A stretch of 64,000 nucleotides of DNA. Origin: Leeuwenhoekiella parthenopeia (lineage in GTDB: Bacteria > Bacteroidota > Bacteroidia > Flavobacteriales > Flavobacteriaceae). The DNA lies in NCBI RefSeq assembly GCF_020782115.1, contig NZ_JAJGMW010000007.1:104897-168896 (forward strand), in the 5' to 3' direction. Positions 28,529 through 37,469 of the stretch are shown in pieces. How positions within the stretch are numbered: position 1 is the first letter of the stretch; each line of letters opens with the position of its first letter. The translations under genes and the position numbers were made by a program. The notes below the pieces were generated by a model, which was not told where the DNA came from, made no database searches, and worked only from the letters and a program-made list of their open reading frames with translations.

Positions 28529-28580
28529 GTTAATGGTTAATGGTTAGTGGTTTTACAAAACTTTTAACCATTAACTTTTT
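28529..28580. terminator. Terminator between the M3 peptidase and convergent glycosyltransferase
   Basis: A 12-bp perfect stem (GTTAATGGTTAA with TTAACCATTAAC) around a 23-base loop, followed by five T on the + strand. Confidence 0.7.
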
Positions 28581-28585
28581 ACCTC

Positions 28586-29812
28586 TTATCTATTTTTCAA
28601 CTCAATCCACTTACTCATAAACTTCGAAGCTTGTAGTGATTGGTGCCAAAGCATAGCACCGGTAAAATTGTGAAGGCGGTGATCAGCTAGATTTTCTTTG
28701 AGGTGGTTGAGCCTTTCGGCGAAAACAGGTTGCCAGAACTCGGCTTGAAATCGTGAATTGATGATTTTGACTCCCTTAGTTTGAGCTTCCTGCCAGCTTA
28801 CGGGATTGGTATAAAAATTTACCGCGGCTTTTGCAAAAGTTTCAGGCGTATCGCTAATGCTTCCACTAAATGCGAGATTGCCGTGCATCCCTTCCGCTCC
28901 AACCTGACTTGTTACTGCCGGAGTACCGCATTGCATCGCATCAAGCAATTTTCCTTTTAATCCTGCGCCGGTAAGCAAAGGTGCCAGTAAAACACGTGCA
29001 TCTTCAATCACTTTGTGAGCACTTTCGGCTCTGCCAAAGACATAAAAATGCTCTTTAGGATTATGCAGTTGGGTATGCTTTTCTGCGGGATACGAACCAT
29101 ATACTCGCATTTCGGCTTCCGGGAGTTGTCTGCGAATTAAGGGCCAGATTTCAGTCTTGAGATAGCGCACCGAAAACCAGTTGGGCTCGTGCCTAAAATT
29201 CCCGATGGTGACAAAATGCTTTCGGTCTTTAAAGGATTTCCAATTCCGGATCTCTTCGTCCTGAATCGCATCAACCATAAACGGAAGATAGAGCAACTGA
29301 CCGGCAGGCACTCTGAAAAAATCCTGAAGCAATTGCATCTCATATTCTGAAATAACCAACGTGAGATCACAACGGTAGATGCTGGCTATTTCACGTTTGG
29401 CAAAGTCGTTATGCAAATACGCTTGTGAAAAAGCCTTACCGTCTTTTAGAGCGGCCTCACGTCCTTTCCGCAGACCGTGCAGGTCAATGGTTTCTAAAAT
29501 ACGTAAAGCCTGCGGACATTGCTCCTGAACGCGCCAGCCGTATTGCTCTTCAATCACAAACTTGTCAAACAAAACCAGATCAGGATTGAGTTCGCTTAGA
29601 TACGCATCAAATGATGCATCGTTAAGTTTAATCTCTTTTGTGGAAACATTTTGGCTTTCCAGATCTTCAGAAAGTGGCGTTTTACCGGCTGCACAGGCAA
29701 AATGCACCTCAAAACCTACATTTTGCAACATTTTGAGCAGCTGCATTATACGCGTTCCCGCAGCAGATGATACGGGTTCAGGCCACACGTTACCTAGGAT
29801 TAATGCTCTCAT
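28586..29812 (-). CDS. Glycosyltransferase family 4-type protein
   Basis: 408 residues, GT-B fold. N-terminal donor-free half begins MRALILGNVWPEPVSSAAGTRIMQLL; the C-terminal half has the group-1 pattern FVTIGNFRHEPNWFSVRYL, VYGSYPAEK, and HKVIEDARVLLAPLLTGAGLKGKLLDAMQCGTP with the usual acidic-lacking variant of the E-x7-E region. It would transfer a sugar from a nucleotide donor to an unknown acceptor. No other glycan-assembly gene is adjacent, so the pathway is not evident. Cytoplasmic, divergent from the GbsR-like regulator. Confidence 0.83.
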   Translation of the reverse strand: MRALILGNVWPEPVSSAAGTRIMQLLKMLQNVGFEVHFACAAGKTPLSEDLESQNVSTKEIKLNDASFDAYLSELNPDLVLFDKFVIEEQYGWRVQEQCPQALRILETIDLHGLRKGREAALKDGKAFSQAYLHNDFAKREIASIYRCDLTLVISEYEMQLLQDFFRVPAGQLLYLPFMVDAIQDEEIRNWKSFKDRKHFVTIGNFRHEPNWFSVRYLKTEIWPLIRRQLPEAEMRVYGSYPAEKHTQLHNPKEHFYVFGRAESAHKVIEDARVLLAPLLTGAGLKGKLLDAMQCGTPAVTSQVGAEGMHGNLAFSGSISDTPETFAKAAVNFYTNPVSWQEAQTKGVKIINSRFQAEFWQPVFAERLNHLKENLADHRLHNFTGAMLWHQSLQASKFMSKWIELKNR

Positions 29813-29858
29813 AACGCAAATATAGTTTTCTTCTGATTAAAAAAACTTTCATATATTA

Positions 29859-29888
29859 TTGAAACTTTAAAATAGTTTACTATATTTG
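29859..29888 (+). promoter_or_regulatory. Complete Bacteroidota promoter for the GbsR-like gene
   Basis: TTG at 29859-29861 and TATATTTG at 29881-29888 are separated by 19 bases, matching the TTG / TAnnTTTG consensus. The -7 box ends 4 bases before the ATG, so the transcript should start at or next to the start codon (leaderless). This is the best full promoter match in the window. Confidence 0.7.
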
Positions 29889-29892
29889 AACT

Positions 29893-30396
29893 ATGGAATT
29901 TAAAGAAGCAAAAGAACAATTTCTACAAACCTGGGGAGCATTGGGCTCGCAATGGGGTATCAATAAGACGATGGCGCAAATTCACGCCTTGCTTATGATT
30001 TCACCAGACTCCCTTTCCATGGAAGAAATTATGGAAGAGCTTCAGATTTCCCGGGGGAATGCCAGTATGAACCTGCGCGGACTCATTGATTGGGGTATTG
30101 TTTACAAGGAGTACAAACCCGGAGAACGCCGTGAATATTTTAAGGCCGATCAGGATGTCGATTCGCTGGCACGAAAAATTGCTATTGAACGCAGTAAGCG
30201 CGAGATTCAGCCTACACTGCGAGTCCTCGAAGATGTGCGCAACTTTGATGAGAATACAAGCAAGGAGGCGCAAAAATTCAAGCAGAAAACGCAAGAGCTC
30301 TACGATTTTGTAAGCAGAGCCGATACGATGCTCGAAAAAATCACCAATCAAAAAGAAAACTGGGTAACCAAAACGATTATGAAATTAATGACCTAA
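29893..30396 (+). CDS. GbsR/MarR-type winged-helix transcriptional regulator
   Basis: 167 residues. The winged-helix domain covers about residues 10-95 (QIHALLMISPDSLSMEEIMEELQISRGNASMNLRGLIDWGIVYKEY, GERREYFKAD), matching the GbsR-like class, followed by a helical dimerisation tail. GbsR homologues repress osmolyte and membrane-transport genes, but the ligand here is unknown. Four genes follow in the same direction from 30445 (49 bases later); the regulator may control them, although the gap of 49 bases could hold a separate promoter. Its own promoter is described above. Confidence 0.88.
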   Translation: MEFKEAKEQFLQTWGALGSQWGINKTMAQIHALLMISPDSLSMEEIMEELQISRGNASMNLRGLIDWGIVYKEYKPGERREYFKADQDVDSLARKIAIERSKREIQPTLRVLEDVRNFDENTSKEAQKFKQKTQELYDFVSRADTMLEKITNQKENWVTKTIMKLMT

Positions 30397-30444
30397 TATT
30401 TTTTTTTAATTAATTTCAATATTTTCTGAAAGTTTAAAAGTTTT

Positions 30445-30840
30445 ATGATTTCAAAACAGATACATATCGCCATCAATTTTCTGATTGCTCTCGTTTGGTT
30501 GGTAAACGGTATTTACTGCAAAATCCTGAATGCAGTGCCACGTCATCGCCAAATCGTTGATAATATACTCGGGGCCGAATATGGAGAGGTTATGACTAGT
30601 GCTATTGGCTTTTCTGAAATACTTATGGCATTATGGATTCTAAGCGGATTCAAAAGACCTTTAAACGCTTTTTTTCAAATTACAGTAATCGTGCTCATGA
30701 ATATTTTGGAATATATTCTTACTCCCGAATTATTGTTTTGGGGACGATGGAATATTCTTTTTGCCGCTGCATTCTGCATTCTAATCTATTTCAATTATTG
30801 GATGAATACTAAAATTAATAACTATGAACTGGACACTTAA
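30445..30840 (+). CDS. DoxX-like small membrane protein
   Basis: 131 residues with four predicted membrane segments (about 9-27, 50-68, 72-92, 98-118), matching the DoxX-like family arrangement: FLIALVWLVNGIYCKI, IGFSEILMALWILSG, FFQITVIVLMNILEYI. Inner-membrane protein of unknown activity. Its end overlaps the DUF2071 gene by 17 bases, so translation is coupled. It opens a four-gene run that I treat as one operon. Confidence 0.8.
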   Translation: MISKQIHIAINFLIALVWLVNGIYCKILNAVPRHRQIVDNILGAEYGEVMTSAIGFSEILMALWILSGFKRPLNAFFQITVIVLMNILEYILTPELLFWGRWNILFAAAFCILIYFNYWMNTKINNYELDT

Positions 30841-31555
30841 AAATCATCCATTTGCAGTTGAGGCATTTTTCAAGCACTCTATAGTATTGACTTTCGCTTT
30901 ACCAAAAGAGAAGCTTATTTCCAGAATACCTTCGACCATCAAACTAGACACCTATAATGATCAGTATGGGTTTGTTGCTGTTGCACTGGTAGATACCAAA
31001 AATCTAAGACCGAAAGGATTTCCCAAATTTTTAGGAAATGACTTTTTTCTTATTGGCTATCGCGTTTTTGTACGTTACACCAATAAAGCCGGCAAAAATT
31101 TACGAGGTCTGTACATTCTAAAATCAGAAACCAATAAAAAAAGAATGGAAAAAGCTGGAAATACGTTTACGCACTATAATTACACCACTACAGATATTGA
31201 GCAAAACATATCAAATGACATTATAAAAATAGCATCGAAAAAGTCCGATTTTGATTTTTCAATAGCTTTTAATCCAGAGGCTCAACTTCCGCAAAATTCA
31301 CCTTTTCTAAACTGGAAAGAAGCACGACGATTTGCTGGCCCATTGCCTTTCACTTTTACTCAAGAAAAAGAAAAAGAAGTACTTATAATCGAGGGAGTCC
31401 GCCCTAACTGGAAACCTCAACCTGTAGATGTCCTAGACTATAACTTTTCATTTTTTGAAAATCAAAACCTAGACTATCCGGTTTTGGCTAATGCGTTCAT
31501 AATACAAGACATCCCCTATTACTGGAAAAAAGGAAAATTAGAATCATGGAACTAA
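30824..31555 (+). CDS. DUF2071-family protein
   Basis: 243 residues, soluble. Family signatures include an early FKHSIVLTFALPKEKLISRIPSTIKLDTYNDQYGFVAVA and LIGYRVFVRYTNKAGKNLRGLYIL. The DUF2071 fold resembles acetoacetate decarboxylase but no catalytic lysine can be claimed here. The start overlaps the DoxX-like gene by 17 bases and the end overlaps the methyltransferase by 10, so the three products are probably made together. Function unknown. Confidence 0.82.
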   Translation: MNWTLKNHPFAVEAFFKHSIVLTFALPKEKLISRIPSTIKLDTYNDQYGFVAVALVDTKNLRPKGFPKFLGNDFFLIGYRVFVRYTNKAGKNLRGLYILKSETNKKRMEKAGNTFTHYNYTTTDIEQNISNDIIKIASKKSDFDFSIAFNPEAQLPQNSPFLNWKEARRFAGPLPFTFTQEKEKEVLIIEGVRPNWKPQPVDVLDYNFSFFENQNLDYPVLANAFIIQDIPYYWKKGKLESWN

Positions 31556-32298
31556 AACGAAGACCTTTTCAAGGAGTGTTAAACATCCTAAGCTTCAACC
31601 GGCATTTTTACATATTCGGTTGTATCGCACTAGCATTGCTTCTGAGTCTGTACAGCTTTATGGGTTTGCACTCCGCCATTTTCTGGATTACCATCGGTGC
31701 ATTTGCTTACGGCCTTCTTATGCCTCTGATCGTATCTGCTTACGTGTATGATCTTTCCGGATATTATGATCTGAAATGGCTAAAAAATCTAAATATAAAC
31801 GAGGAAGAATTTAAGCATATTGTAAATATGAACGCAGGCTTTGACGAAACCAGTTTTTTACTTGAAGATAAAATTCCAAATGCAGAGTTGCGTGTATTTG
31901 ACTTCTACAATGCCAAACAACATACCGAGGCTGCGATTACAAGAGCCCGAAAAATAAGCCTGACCTACCCTAATACGCTTTCTATAAATACATCCAAAAT
32001 TCCGCTACAAAACCAATCTGCTGATGGTATTTTTCTACTCTCAGCGGCACACGAAATAAGAGATAACACTGAAAAGATTGAATTTCTGAAAGAGTGTCAT
32101 CGCATAAATAAATCAAATGGAAACTTAATAATAGTTGAACATCTGCGTGATCTACCGAATTTTCTGGCGTTTACGATAGGTTTCACTCATTTCTACAGCA
32201 AAAAAACCTGGCTTAGTGTACTCCAGAAAGCTGGTTATTCAACTATAAAAGAGTATAAATTCACTCCCTTCTTATCAATTTTTACAGCTCAACCTTAA
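31546..32298 (+). CDS. Membrane-anchored class I SAM-dependent methyltransferase
   Basis: 250 residues. Two hydrophobic helices at about 21-41 and 47-70 anchor it in the inner membrane. The rest is a Rossmann-type methyltransferase: FDETSFLLEDKIPNAELRVFDFY approximates the motif I-II region, ADGIFLLSAAHEIRD the motif IV region, and NKSNGNLIIVEHLRDLP motif V-VI. The glycine-rich motif I loop is weak, so activity is uncertain. Placed between DUF2071 (10-base overlap) and a small membrane protein (10-base gap). Acceptor unknown. Confidence 0.75.
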   Translation: MELKRRPFQGVLNILSFNRHFYIFGCIALALLLSLYSFMGLHSAIFWITIGAFAYGLLMPLIVSAYVYDLSGYYDLKWLKNLNINEEEFKHIVNMNAGFDETSFLLEDKIPNAELRVFDFYNAKQHTEAAITRARKISLTYPNTLSINTSKIPLQNQSADGIFLLSAAHEIRDNTEKIEFLKECHRINKSNGNLIIVEHLRDLPNFLAFTIGFTHFYSKKTWLSVLQKAGYSTIKEYKFTPFLSIFTAQP

Positions 32299-32308
32299 AT
32301 CTCAGGTT

Positions 32309-32704
32309 ATGGAAATACACATTCAAATAATAGGTTCGATTTTAATCTTACTAGCCCTGGTTCACATTATATTCCCGAAATACTTCAACTGGAGGCTTGA
32401 ATTGATAAACCTGAGTTTGATCAATCGTCAGATGATGACTACTCATACCTTCTTTATTGCATTAACGGTATTTCTGATGGGCTTGCTGTGTATCAGTCAA
32501 AGTCATTCTCTAACCAGCACCGATTTAGGAAAAACAATCTGCCTGGGTTTAGGTATCTTCTGGCTGGTACGCTTGTTTTTTCAGCTCTTTATATATTCTG
32601 CTAAGCTTTGGAGAGGTAAGACTTTTGAAACAATCGCACACATTTTCTTTACACTGTTTTGGACCTATATGAGTGTCGTTTTTATGTTTGTTTCTTACCC
32701 ATAA
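32309..32704 (+). CDS. Small four-helix membrane protein, unknown function
   Basis: 131 residues, mostly hydrophobic, with four membrane segments (about 5-23, 44-66, 75-97, 106-127). I recognise no family motif. It starts 10 bases after the methyltransferase and ends at a terminator shared with gcvP, which makes it the last gene of the DoxX-DUF2071-methyltransferase run. Confidence 0.75.
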   Translation: MEIHIQIIGSILILLALVHIIFPKYFNWRLELINLSLINRQMMTTHTFFIALTVFLMGLLCISQSHSLTSTDLGKTICLGLGIFWLVRLFFQLFIYSAKLWRGKTFETIAHIFFTLFWTYMSVVFMFVSYP

Positions 32705-32730
32705 AAAACCCCGCAAATAGCGGGGTTTTT
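32704..32730. terminator. Bidirectional terminator between the DoxX-like operon and gcvP
   Basis: An 11-bp perfect stem (AAAAACCCCGC with GCGGGGTTTTT) with a 5-base AAATA loop. A and T runs flank both sides, so it can stop transcripts from either direction. Confidence 0.92.
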
Positions 32731-32751
32731 ACTTTAACTGACCAGTCGGTC

Positions 32752-35595
32752 TTACATATACTCCTCAATTGGTGCACAGGTACAAATCAGGTTACGATCC
32801 CCAAAGGCATCATCTACGCGACGCACGCTTGGCCAAAACTTGTTATCTGCCACATACTCCAGCGGATACGCTGCCTGCACGCGGGTATAGGGTAAATCCC
32901 AGGTATCTGCAGTAAGCATACTCAGGGTATGCGGAGCATTTTTCAAAACATTATTTGGTTCGTCTGCAGAAGCTGCGTCAATTTCCTTACGGATGTTGAT
33001 CATCGCATCGCAGAAACGATCCAGTTCTGCTTTGCTTTCACTTTCGGTAGGCTCAATCATCATAGTTCCGGCAACCGGGAATGAAACGGTTGGCGCGTGG
33101 AAACCGTAATCGATCAAACGCTTAGCGATATCTACAACCTCAATTCCGTTTTCTTTAAAAGGTCGGCAATCAATGATCATCTCGTGTGCAGCACGTCCCA
33201 TCTCTCCCGAATACAAGACGTCAAACTTTCCTTTTAAACGCTCTTTGATGTAATTGGCATTTAAAATAGCGGCTTCAGTAGATTCTTTAAGTCCCGTTGC
33301 ACCTAACATTTTGATATAGGCATAGCTGATCAAACAAACCAAGGATGAACCCCAGGGTGCGGCGGAAATAGCTGTAATCGCTTCCTCACCTCCGGTTTTT
33401 ATTACCGGGTTTCCGGGTAGAAAAGGCACCAACTGCTCTGCCACACAAATAGGACCAACACCAGGACCACCACCTCCGTGAGGGATCGCAAAGGTCTTGT
33501 GCAAATTAAGGTGACATACGTCTGCCCCAATTTTGCCGGGATTGGTTAAGCCCACCTGTGCATTCATATTGGCACCGTCCATATAAACCTGACCACCGTG
33601 CTCGTGAATGATTCCGGTGATTTCCTGAATGGCGCTTTCGTACACCCCGTGCGTGGAAGGATAGGTCACCATTAGCGCAGCCAGATTGTCTTTATGCTGC
33701 TCCGCTTTTTCGCGTAAATCATCTACGTCAATGTTTCCGGCGTCGTTAGCTTTAGTAACCACGACCTGCATTCCGGCCATTACTGCACTTGCAGGATTGG
33801 TTCCGTGGGCTGATGATGGAATTAAACAAATATTACGATGAGATTCGCCGCGGCTTTCGTGATAGGCTCTGATTACCATTAAACCGGCATACTCACCCTG
33901 AGCACCTGAATTCGGCTGCAAACTGGTCGCGGCAAAACCGGTGATTTCGGTAAGTTGATCCTCGAGCTTTTTCAAAACGTACTGATAGCCTTCAGCCTGA
34001 TTTACGGGTACAAATGGATGTATACCCCCCCAACGTGCATCACTAAGCGGAAGCATTTCGGCAGCCGCATTCAGTTTCATCGTACACGACCCTAGAGAAA
34101 TCATACTGTGATTTAAAGAAAGGTCCTTACGCTCCAGCTTTTTGATGTACCGCATCAACTCGGTTTCTGAGTGGTAGCTGTTAAACACCTCATTCGTCAT
34201 AAACTCGCTCTCGCGTTGTAATAAATCAGGAACTGCGTTGAGTTCTTTTAAAGCCTCAAGATGGGTGAATTCTTTCCCTAAAGCTTCAGCAAAAACTGAA
34301 ATGATTTTATTGAGATCAGCAAGACTGGTAGCCTCGTTTACCGCAATAGAAACGGTATCCTCGTCGGGATAATAGAAATTAATTTCGTTAGCCTCAGCAT
34401 AAGTACGTACGGTTTTGGCATCTGCCTTAACCCGAATGGCATCAAAATACCCGCTGTTCAACTGGTACAAACCTAAGTTTTCCAAAGCATCTGTAAGGGT
34501 TGCTGCGGTACGGTGAATTTTGGTAGCGATATACTGCAAACCTTTTGGCCCGTGATACACTCCGTACATTCCGGCCATAACAGCAAGAAGTACCTGTGCG
34601 GTACAAATGTTTGAAGTAGCCTTATCACGCTTGATGTGCTGCTCACGGGTCTGTAGCGCCATGCGCAGTGCGCGGTCGCCGTTCATGTCTTTACTCACCC
34701 CGATGATACGCCCGGGAATGTTGCGCTTGTATTCGTCACGTGTGGCGAAGTAAGCTGCGTGCGGACCACCATATCCCAGTGGAATACCAAAACGCTGCGT
34801 GGTACCCACCACTACATCTGCTCCCAGTTTACCGGGAGCTTCAAGTAATACAAGACTCATCAAATCTGCTGCAACAGCAACTTTGATGTCCAGATCGTGT
34901 GCTTTTTTGATAAAGCCAGTATAATCGTGAATCTCTCCGGTTGCTGATGGATACTGAATCAAAGCGCCAAAGAATTCATCACTAAAATCAAATTCCTGGG
35001 CGCGACCCACCACAAGCTCTACTCCTACCGGAATCGCGCGCGTTTGCAATACCGAAAGCGTCTGTGGAAAAATATCTTTGTCAACAAAAAATTTGGAGGT
35101 TCCGTTTTTCTTTTGATCGCGGGTACGAACGCCTGCAAGCAAGGTCATCGCTTCAGCCGCTGCAGTAGCTTCATCAAGAAGTGAAGCATTTGCCAGTTCC
35201 ATCCCGGTAAGATCGGCCACCATAGTCTGAAAATTGAGCAAGGCTTCTAAACGTCCCTGAGCAATCTCAGCCTGATACGGAGTATAAGCCGTGTACCAGC
35301 CCGGATTTTCTAAAATATTTCGCTGAATAACCGCAGGAGTCTTTGACTCGTGATACCCCAGACCAATATAGGTTTTAAACAATTTGTTTTTGTTTGCAAG
35401 GGCGTTGATATGCGTAGCATATTCGTACTCACTCAAAGCGGGTTCCAGATTAAGGGGCTTCTGAAGCCTAATACCATCGGGCAGAGTCTCGTAAATTAAC
35501 TGATCAATACTAGCTGCACCAATTGCTTCAAGCATTTGCTCCTTTTCCTCTGGTCTTGGCCCTATATGCCGCAAAGCAAAAACATCTGTTCTCAT
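32752..35595 (-). CDS. gcvP: Glycine dehydrogenase (aminomethyl-transferring), P-protein of glycine cleavage system
   Basis: 947 residues from the ATG at 35595 ([14 protein letters not shown]); the longer frame would begin with TTG two codons earlier. It is the single-chain P-protein with N- and C-terminal halves both of aminotransferase fold. The pyridoxal-phosphate lysine is Lys700 in [16 protein letters not shown]. The enzyme decarboxylates glycine and passes the aminomethyl group to lipoylated H-protein. No gcvT or gcvH is in the window. A TAATTTTG box on the minus strand (35624-35631) is a likely -7 element. Confidence 0.97.
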   Translation of the reverse strand: MRTDVFALRHIGPRPEEKEQMLEAIGAASIDQLIYETLPDGIRLQKPLNLEPALSEYEYATHINALANKNKLFKTYIGLGYHESKTPAVIQRNILENPGWYTAYTPYQAEIAQGRLEALLNFQTMVADLTGMELANASLLDEATAAAEAMTLLAGVRTRDQKKNGTSKFFVDKDIFPQTLSVLQTRAIPVGVELVVGRAQEFDFSDEFFGALIQYPSATGEIHDYTGFIKKAHDLDIKVAVAADLMSLVLLEAPGKLGADVVVGTTQRFGIPLGYGGPHAAYFATRDEYKRNIPGRIIGVSKDMNGDRALRMALQTREQHIKRDKATSNICTAQVLLAVMAGMYGVYHGPKGLQYIATKIHRTAATLTDALENLGLYQLNSGYFDAIRVKADAKTVRTYAEANEINFYYPDEDTVSIAVNEATSLADLNKIISVFAEALGKEFTHLEALKELNAVPDLLQRESEFMTNEVFNSYHSETELMRYIKKLERKDLSLNHSMISLGSCTMKLNAAAEMLPLSDARWGGIHPFVPVNQAEGYQYVLKKLEDQLTEITGFAATSLQPNSGAQGEYAGLMVIRAYHESRGESHRNICLIPSSAHGTNPASAVMAGMQVVVTKANDAGNIDVDDLREKAEQHKDNLAALMVTYPSTHGVYESAIQEITGIIHEHGGQVYMDGANMNAQVGLTNPGKIGADVCHLNLHKTFAIPHGGGGPGVGPICVAEQLVPFLPGNPVIKTGGEEAITAISAAPWGSSLVCLISYAYIKMLGATGLKESTEAAILNANYIKERLKGKFDVLYSGEMGRAAHEMIIDCRPFKENGIEVVDIAKRLIDYGFHAPTVSFPVAGTMMIEPTESESKAELDRFCDAMINIRKEIDAASADEPNNVLKNAPHTLSMLTADTWDLPYTRVQAAYPLEYVADNKFWPSVRRVDDAFGDRNLICTCAPIEEYM

Positions 35596-35717
35596 ATACA
35601 ATTTTGTGTTTTTTTTAATGCCGCAAAATTACAATTTCACAACCGATTATTTGAATATGCAGATATTAGTTTTTAACCACCGGAATCAGTTATCAACACA
35701 TGCTTTAACTTTAGGCC

Positions 35718-36542
35718 GTGAAGCACCTTAAAGCTCTTTTTGATTTCTACATCAACAGCAGTTTGCACGTATCTCTCGCCGTGCTTTCTCTGGTATGGAT
35801 TACCGAAATTCAACTGGCATTAAACCCGCAACCCCTGCTCTACGGATTTGTGTTTTTCGGTAGTATTACGGGCTATAATTTTGTAAAGTACGCGGCACTG
35901 GCCGGTTTACACCACAGGCATCTTACCCAAAGCCTTAAAAGCATCCAGACGTTTTCATTGCTTTGCTTTCTGGCATTTTGCTATTTTGCCTTTCAGTTTG
36001 ATTGGGTTTTCTGGTTGTATTGCATTCCGCTGGGAATATTGACGCTTCTATATGCTATCCCGTTTTTGCCCCACAAAAAGAATTTACGCAGAATCCCTAC
36101 CTTAAAAGTCTTCATTATCGCCGCGGTCTGGGCAGGAGTAACGGTTTATCTTCCGGCAATCAGCGCAGATCGTTTAGACTTTTCGGTTATGATCCTTTTT
36201 GCGCAGCGTGTATTGCTGGTTTTGGCATTAATGATTCCTTTTGAGATACGCGATCTTACCTATGATGCTTTAGCGCTGAATACCCTGCCTCAGGTTTTAG
36301 GCATAAAAAAAACCAAACTTCTGGGTTTGGTCTTGCTCGTGGGGTTTGTGTTTTTAGAATTTTTTTATCCGAAAAACCAAACCGGAATTACTGTAATCAC
36401 CTGCATTATGGGATTTATAACCGCTTTTTCCATTTTAAAAGCAACAACACATCAGTCTAGCTATTACGCATCTTTTTTCGTTGAGGGAATCCCTGTTTTA
36501 TGGTGGTTAATGTTGCTCGCCTTTTGCCAGCTCACGCTCTAA
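35718..36542 (+). CDS. UbiA-like polytopic membrane protein
   Basis: 274 residues with about eight membrane segments. The arrangement and a cytoplasmic EIRDLTYDALALNTLPQVLG segment resemble the second aspartate motif of UbiA-type prenyltransferases. The first motif (NDxxDxxxD) is replaced by GSITGYNFVKYAAL, so a standard Mg-dependent prenyl transfer is doubtful. I call it UbiA-like only. The start is GTG at 35718, with a TAACTTTA box 4 bases upstream. Its last 36 bases overlap the convergent anti-sigma gene, an unusually long antisense overlap. Confidence 0.68.
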   Translation: MKHLKALFDFYINSSLHVSLAVLSLVWITEIQLALNPQPLLYGFVFFGSITGYNFVKYAALAGLHHRHLTQSLKSIQTFSLLCFLAFCYFAFQFDWVFWLYCIPLGILTLLYAIPFLPHKKNLRRIPTLKVFIIAAVWAGVTVYLPAISADRLDFSVMILFAQRVLLVLALMIPFEIRDLTYDALALNTLPQVLGIKKTKLLGLVLLVGFVFLEFFYPKNQTGITVITCIMGFITAFSILKATTHQSSYYASFFVEGIPVLWWLMLLAFCQLTL

Positions 36543-36761
36543 TTCTTCGCGGATACGCTTTTTACATTCCTCAGGCATTTGCTTGCACTTGGGATCTTTC
36601 ATCAGCCTGGTAAGTTTTGCATTACGCTCTGAATAATCTGCGCAATGTTTACATATCAAGTTGTGAAAGCGTACTTTCAGTTTATCAAAAAAGGAGGCAT
36701 CATCATACTGCCCTTTATCACAAAGGTGCCCGGCTTTTTTACAATCTACAAATAGTTTCAT
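36507..36761 (-). CDS. Putative zinc-type anti-sigma factor
   Basis: 84 residues. The HNLICKHC motif (H-x3-C-x2-C) in a helical context is the core of the ZAS anti-sigma fold; further cysteines sit in DCKKAGHLCDKG and DPKCKQMPEECKK. It starts 3 bases after the ECF sigma stop, the usual position for a partner. There is no membrane helix, so it would be a soluble, possibly redox- or metal-responsive inhibitor. The pairing is inference from motif and position. Confidence 0.75.
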   Translation of the reverse strand: MKLFVDCKKAGHLCDKGQYDDASFFDKLKVRFHNLICKHCADYSERNAKLTRLMKDPKCKQMPEECKKRIREELERELAKGEQH

Positions 36762-36764
36762 CGT

Positions 36765-37316
36765 TTATAACCAGTTTTCTTCTAAGCAACTTGCCAGTGC
36801 TGTACGGGCTCGGTGAATGATTACCCACAGATTAGACGGCGTGATATTAAATTCTTTACAAATAGTTTCGGTATCCTGACCCTCAATGGTCTTTTTCTTG
36901 AAAATCGCGGCCTGCTTTTCAGGCAATTTATCGATACAGGCATAGATCGCCACGCCTAGCTCGGTATTTTCCAAATCATCTTCGGCAGTACGATCAAAAG
37001 GATCTGCTACGCGCTCTTCAAGCCAGTCACCTCCTTCTTCGTCATCGGTATAATTAACCCGAACCTCTGCCTTTCCTTTTTTAGAATTGATTTTGCGGTA
37101 GTAATCTATAATTTTTCGCTTTAAGATCGAAATCAGCCATGTGCGCTCACTGGCTTCCCCCTTAAAGTTCTTCATCGACTTTAAGCCCGCCAGGAAGGTT
37201 TCTGAAATGATATCTTCAGCCACCTCCTTATCGTTTACCTTCACAATTGTGTAATTGTACAGGTAATCTGAATATTTATCCACCCATTTTGTGGGATCGA
37301 GTTGGTGGTCTGCCAT
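36765..37316 (-). CDS. ECF-type RNA polymerase sigma factor
   Basis: 183 residues from the ATG at 37316 (MADHQLDPTKWVDKYSDYL); an ATG at 37334 is also possible. Region 2 covers about 15-80 (VAEDIISETFLAGLKSMKNFKGEASERTWLISILKRKIIDYYRK). Region 4 covers about 125-180 (LPEKQAAIFKKKTIEGQDTETICKEFNITPSNLWVIIHRARTAL). The two are joined by an acidic linker. ECF sigma factors redirect RNA polymerase under stress. A TAAATTTG -7 box lies at 37347-37354 on the minus strand. The following gene is a likely anti-sigma partner, 3 bases away. Regulon unknown. Confidence 0.9.
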   Translation of the reverse strand: MADHQLDPTKWVDKYSDYLYNYTIVKVNDKEVAEDIISETFLAGLKSMKNFKGEASERTWLISILKRKIIDYYRKINSKKGKAEVRVNYTDDEEGGDWLEERVADPFDRTAEDDLENTELGVAIYACIDKLPEKQAAIFKKKTIEGQDTETICKEFNITPSNLWVIIHRARTALASCLEENWL

Positions 37317-37413
37317 AATAGAATTATAGATCATGCTGTCGCGACGCAAATTTAAACAAATAAGATCGAGTTAAACCCCATAAGCCGCATTTTCAAAAAC
37401 CAAAAATAAAGCC

Positions 37414-37442
37414 TTGCCATTGCAACACAACTCTTACTTTTG
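37414..37442 (+). promoter_or_regulatory. Promoter of the methyltransferase-GT2 pair
   Basis: TTG at 37414-37416 and TACTTTTG at 37435-37442 with an 18-base spacer match the Bacteroidota consensus. Transcription would begin near 37447, so the in-frame TTG at 37440 cannot be the translation start and the GTG at 37470 is favoured. Confidence 0.68.
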
Positions 37443-37469
37443 CGATTACAAATTTGTAACCTGCTTCCT

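Noticed and set aside
37440..37469. TTG start at 37440 for the methyltransferase
   Set aside because: It overlaps the -7 promoter box, and the GTG at 37470 gives the better N-terminus.
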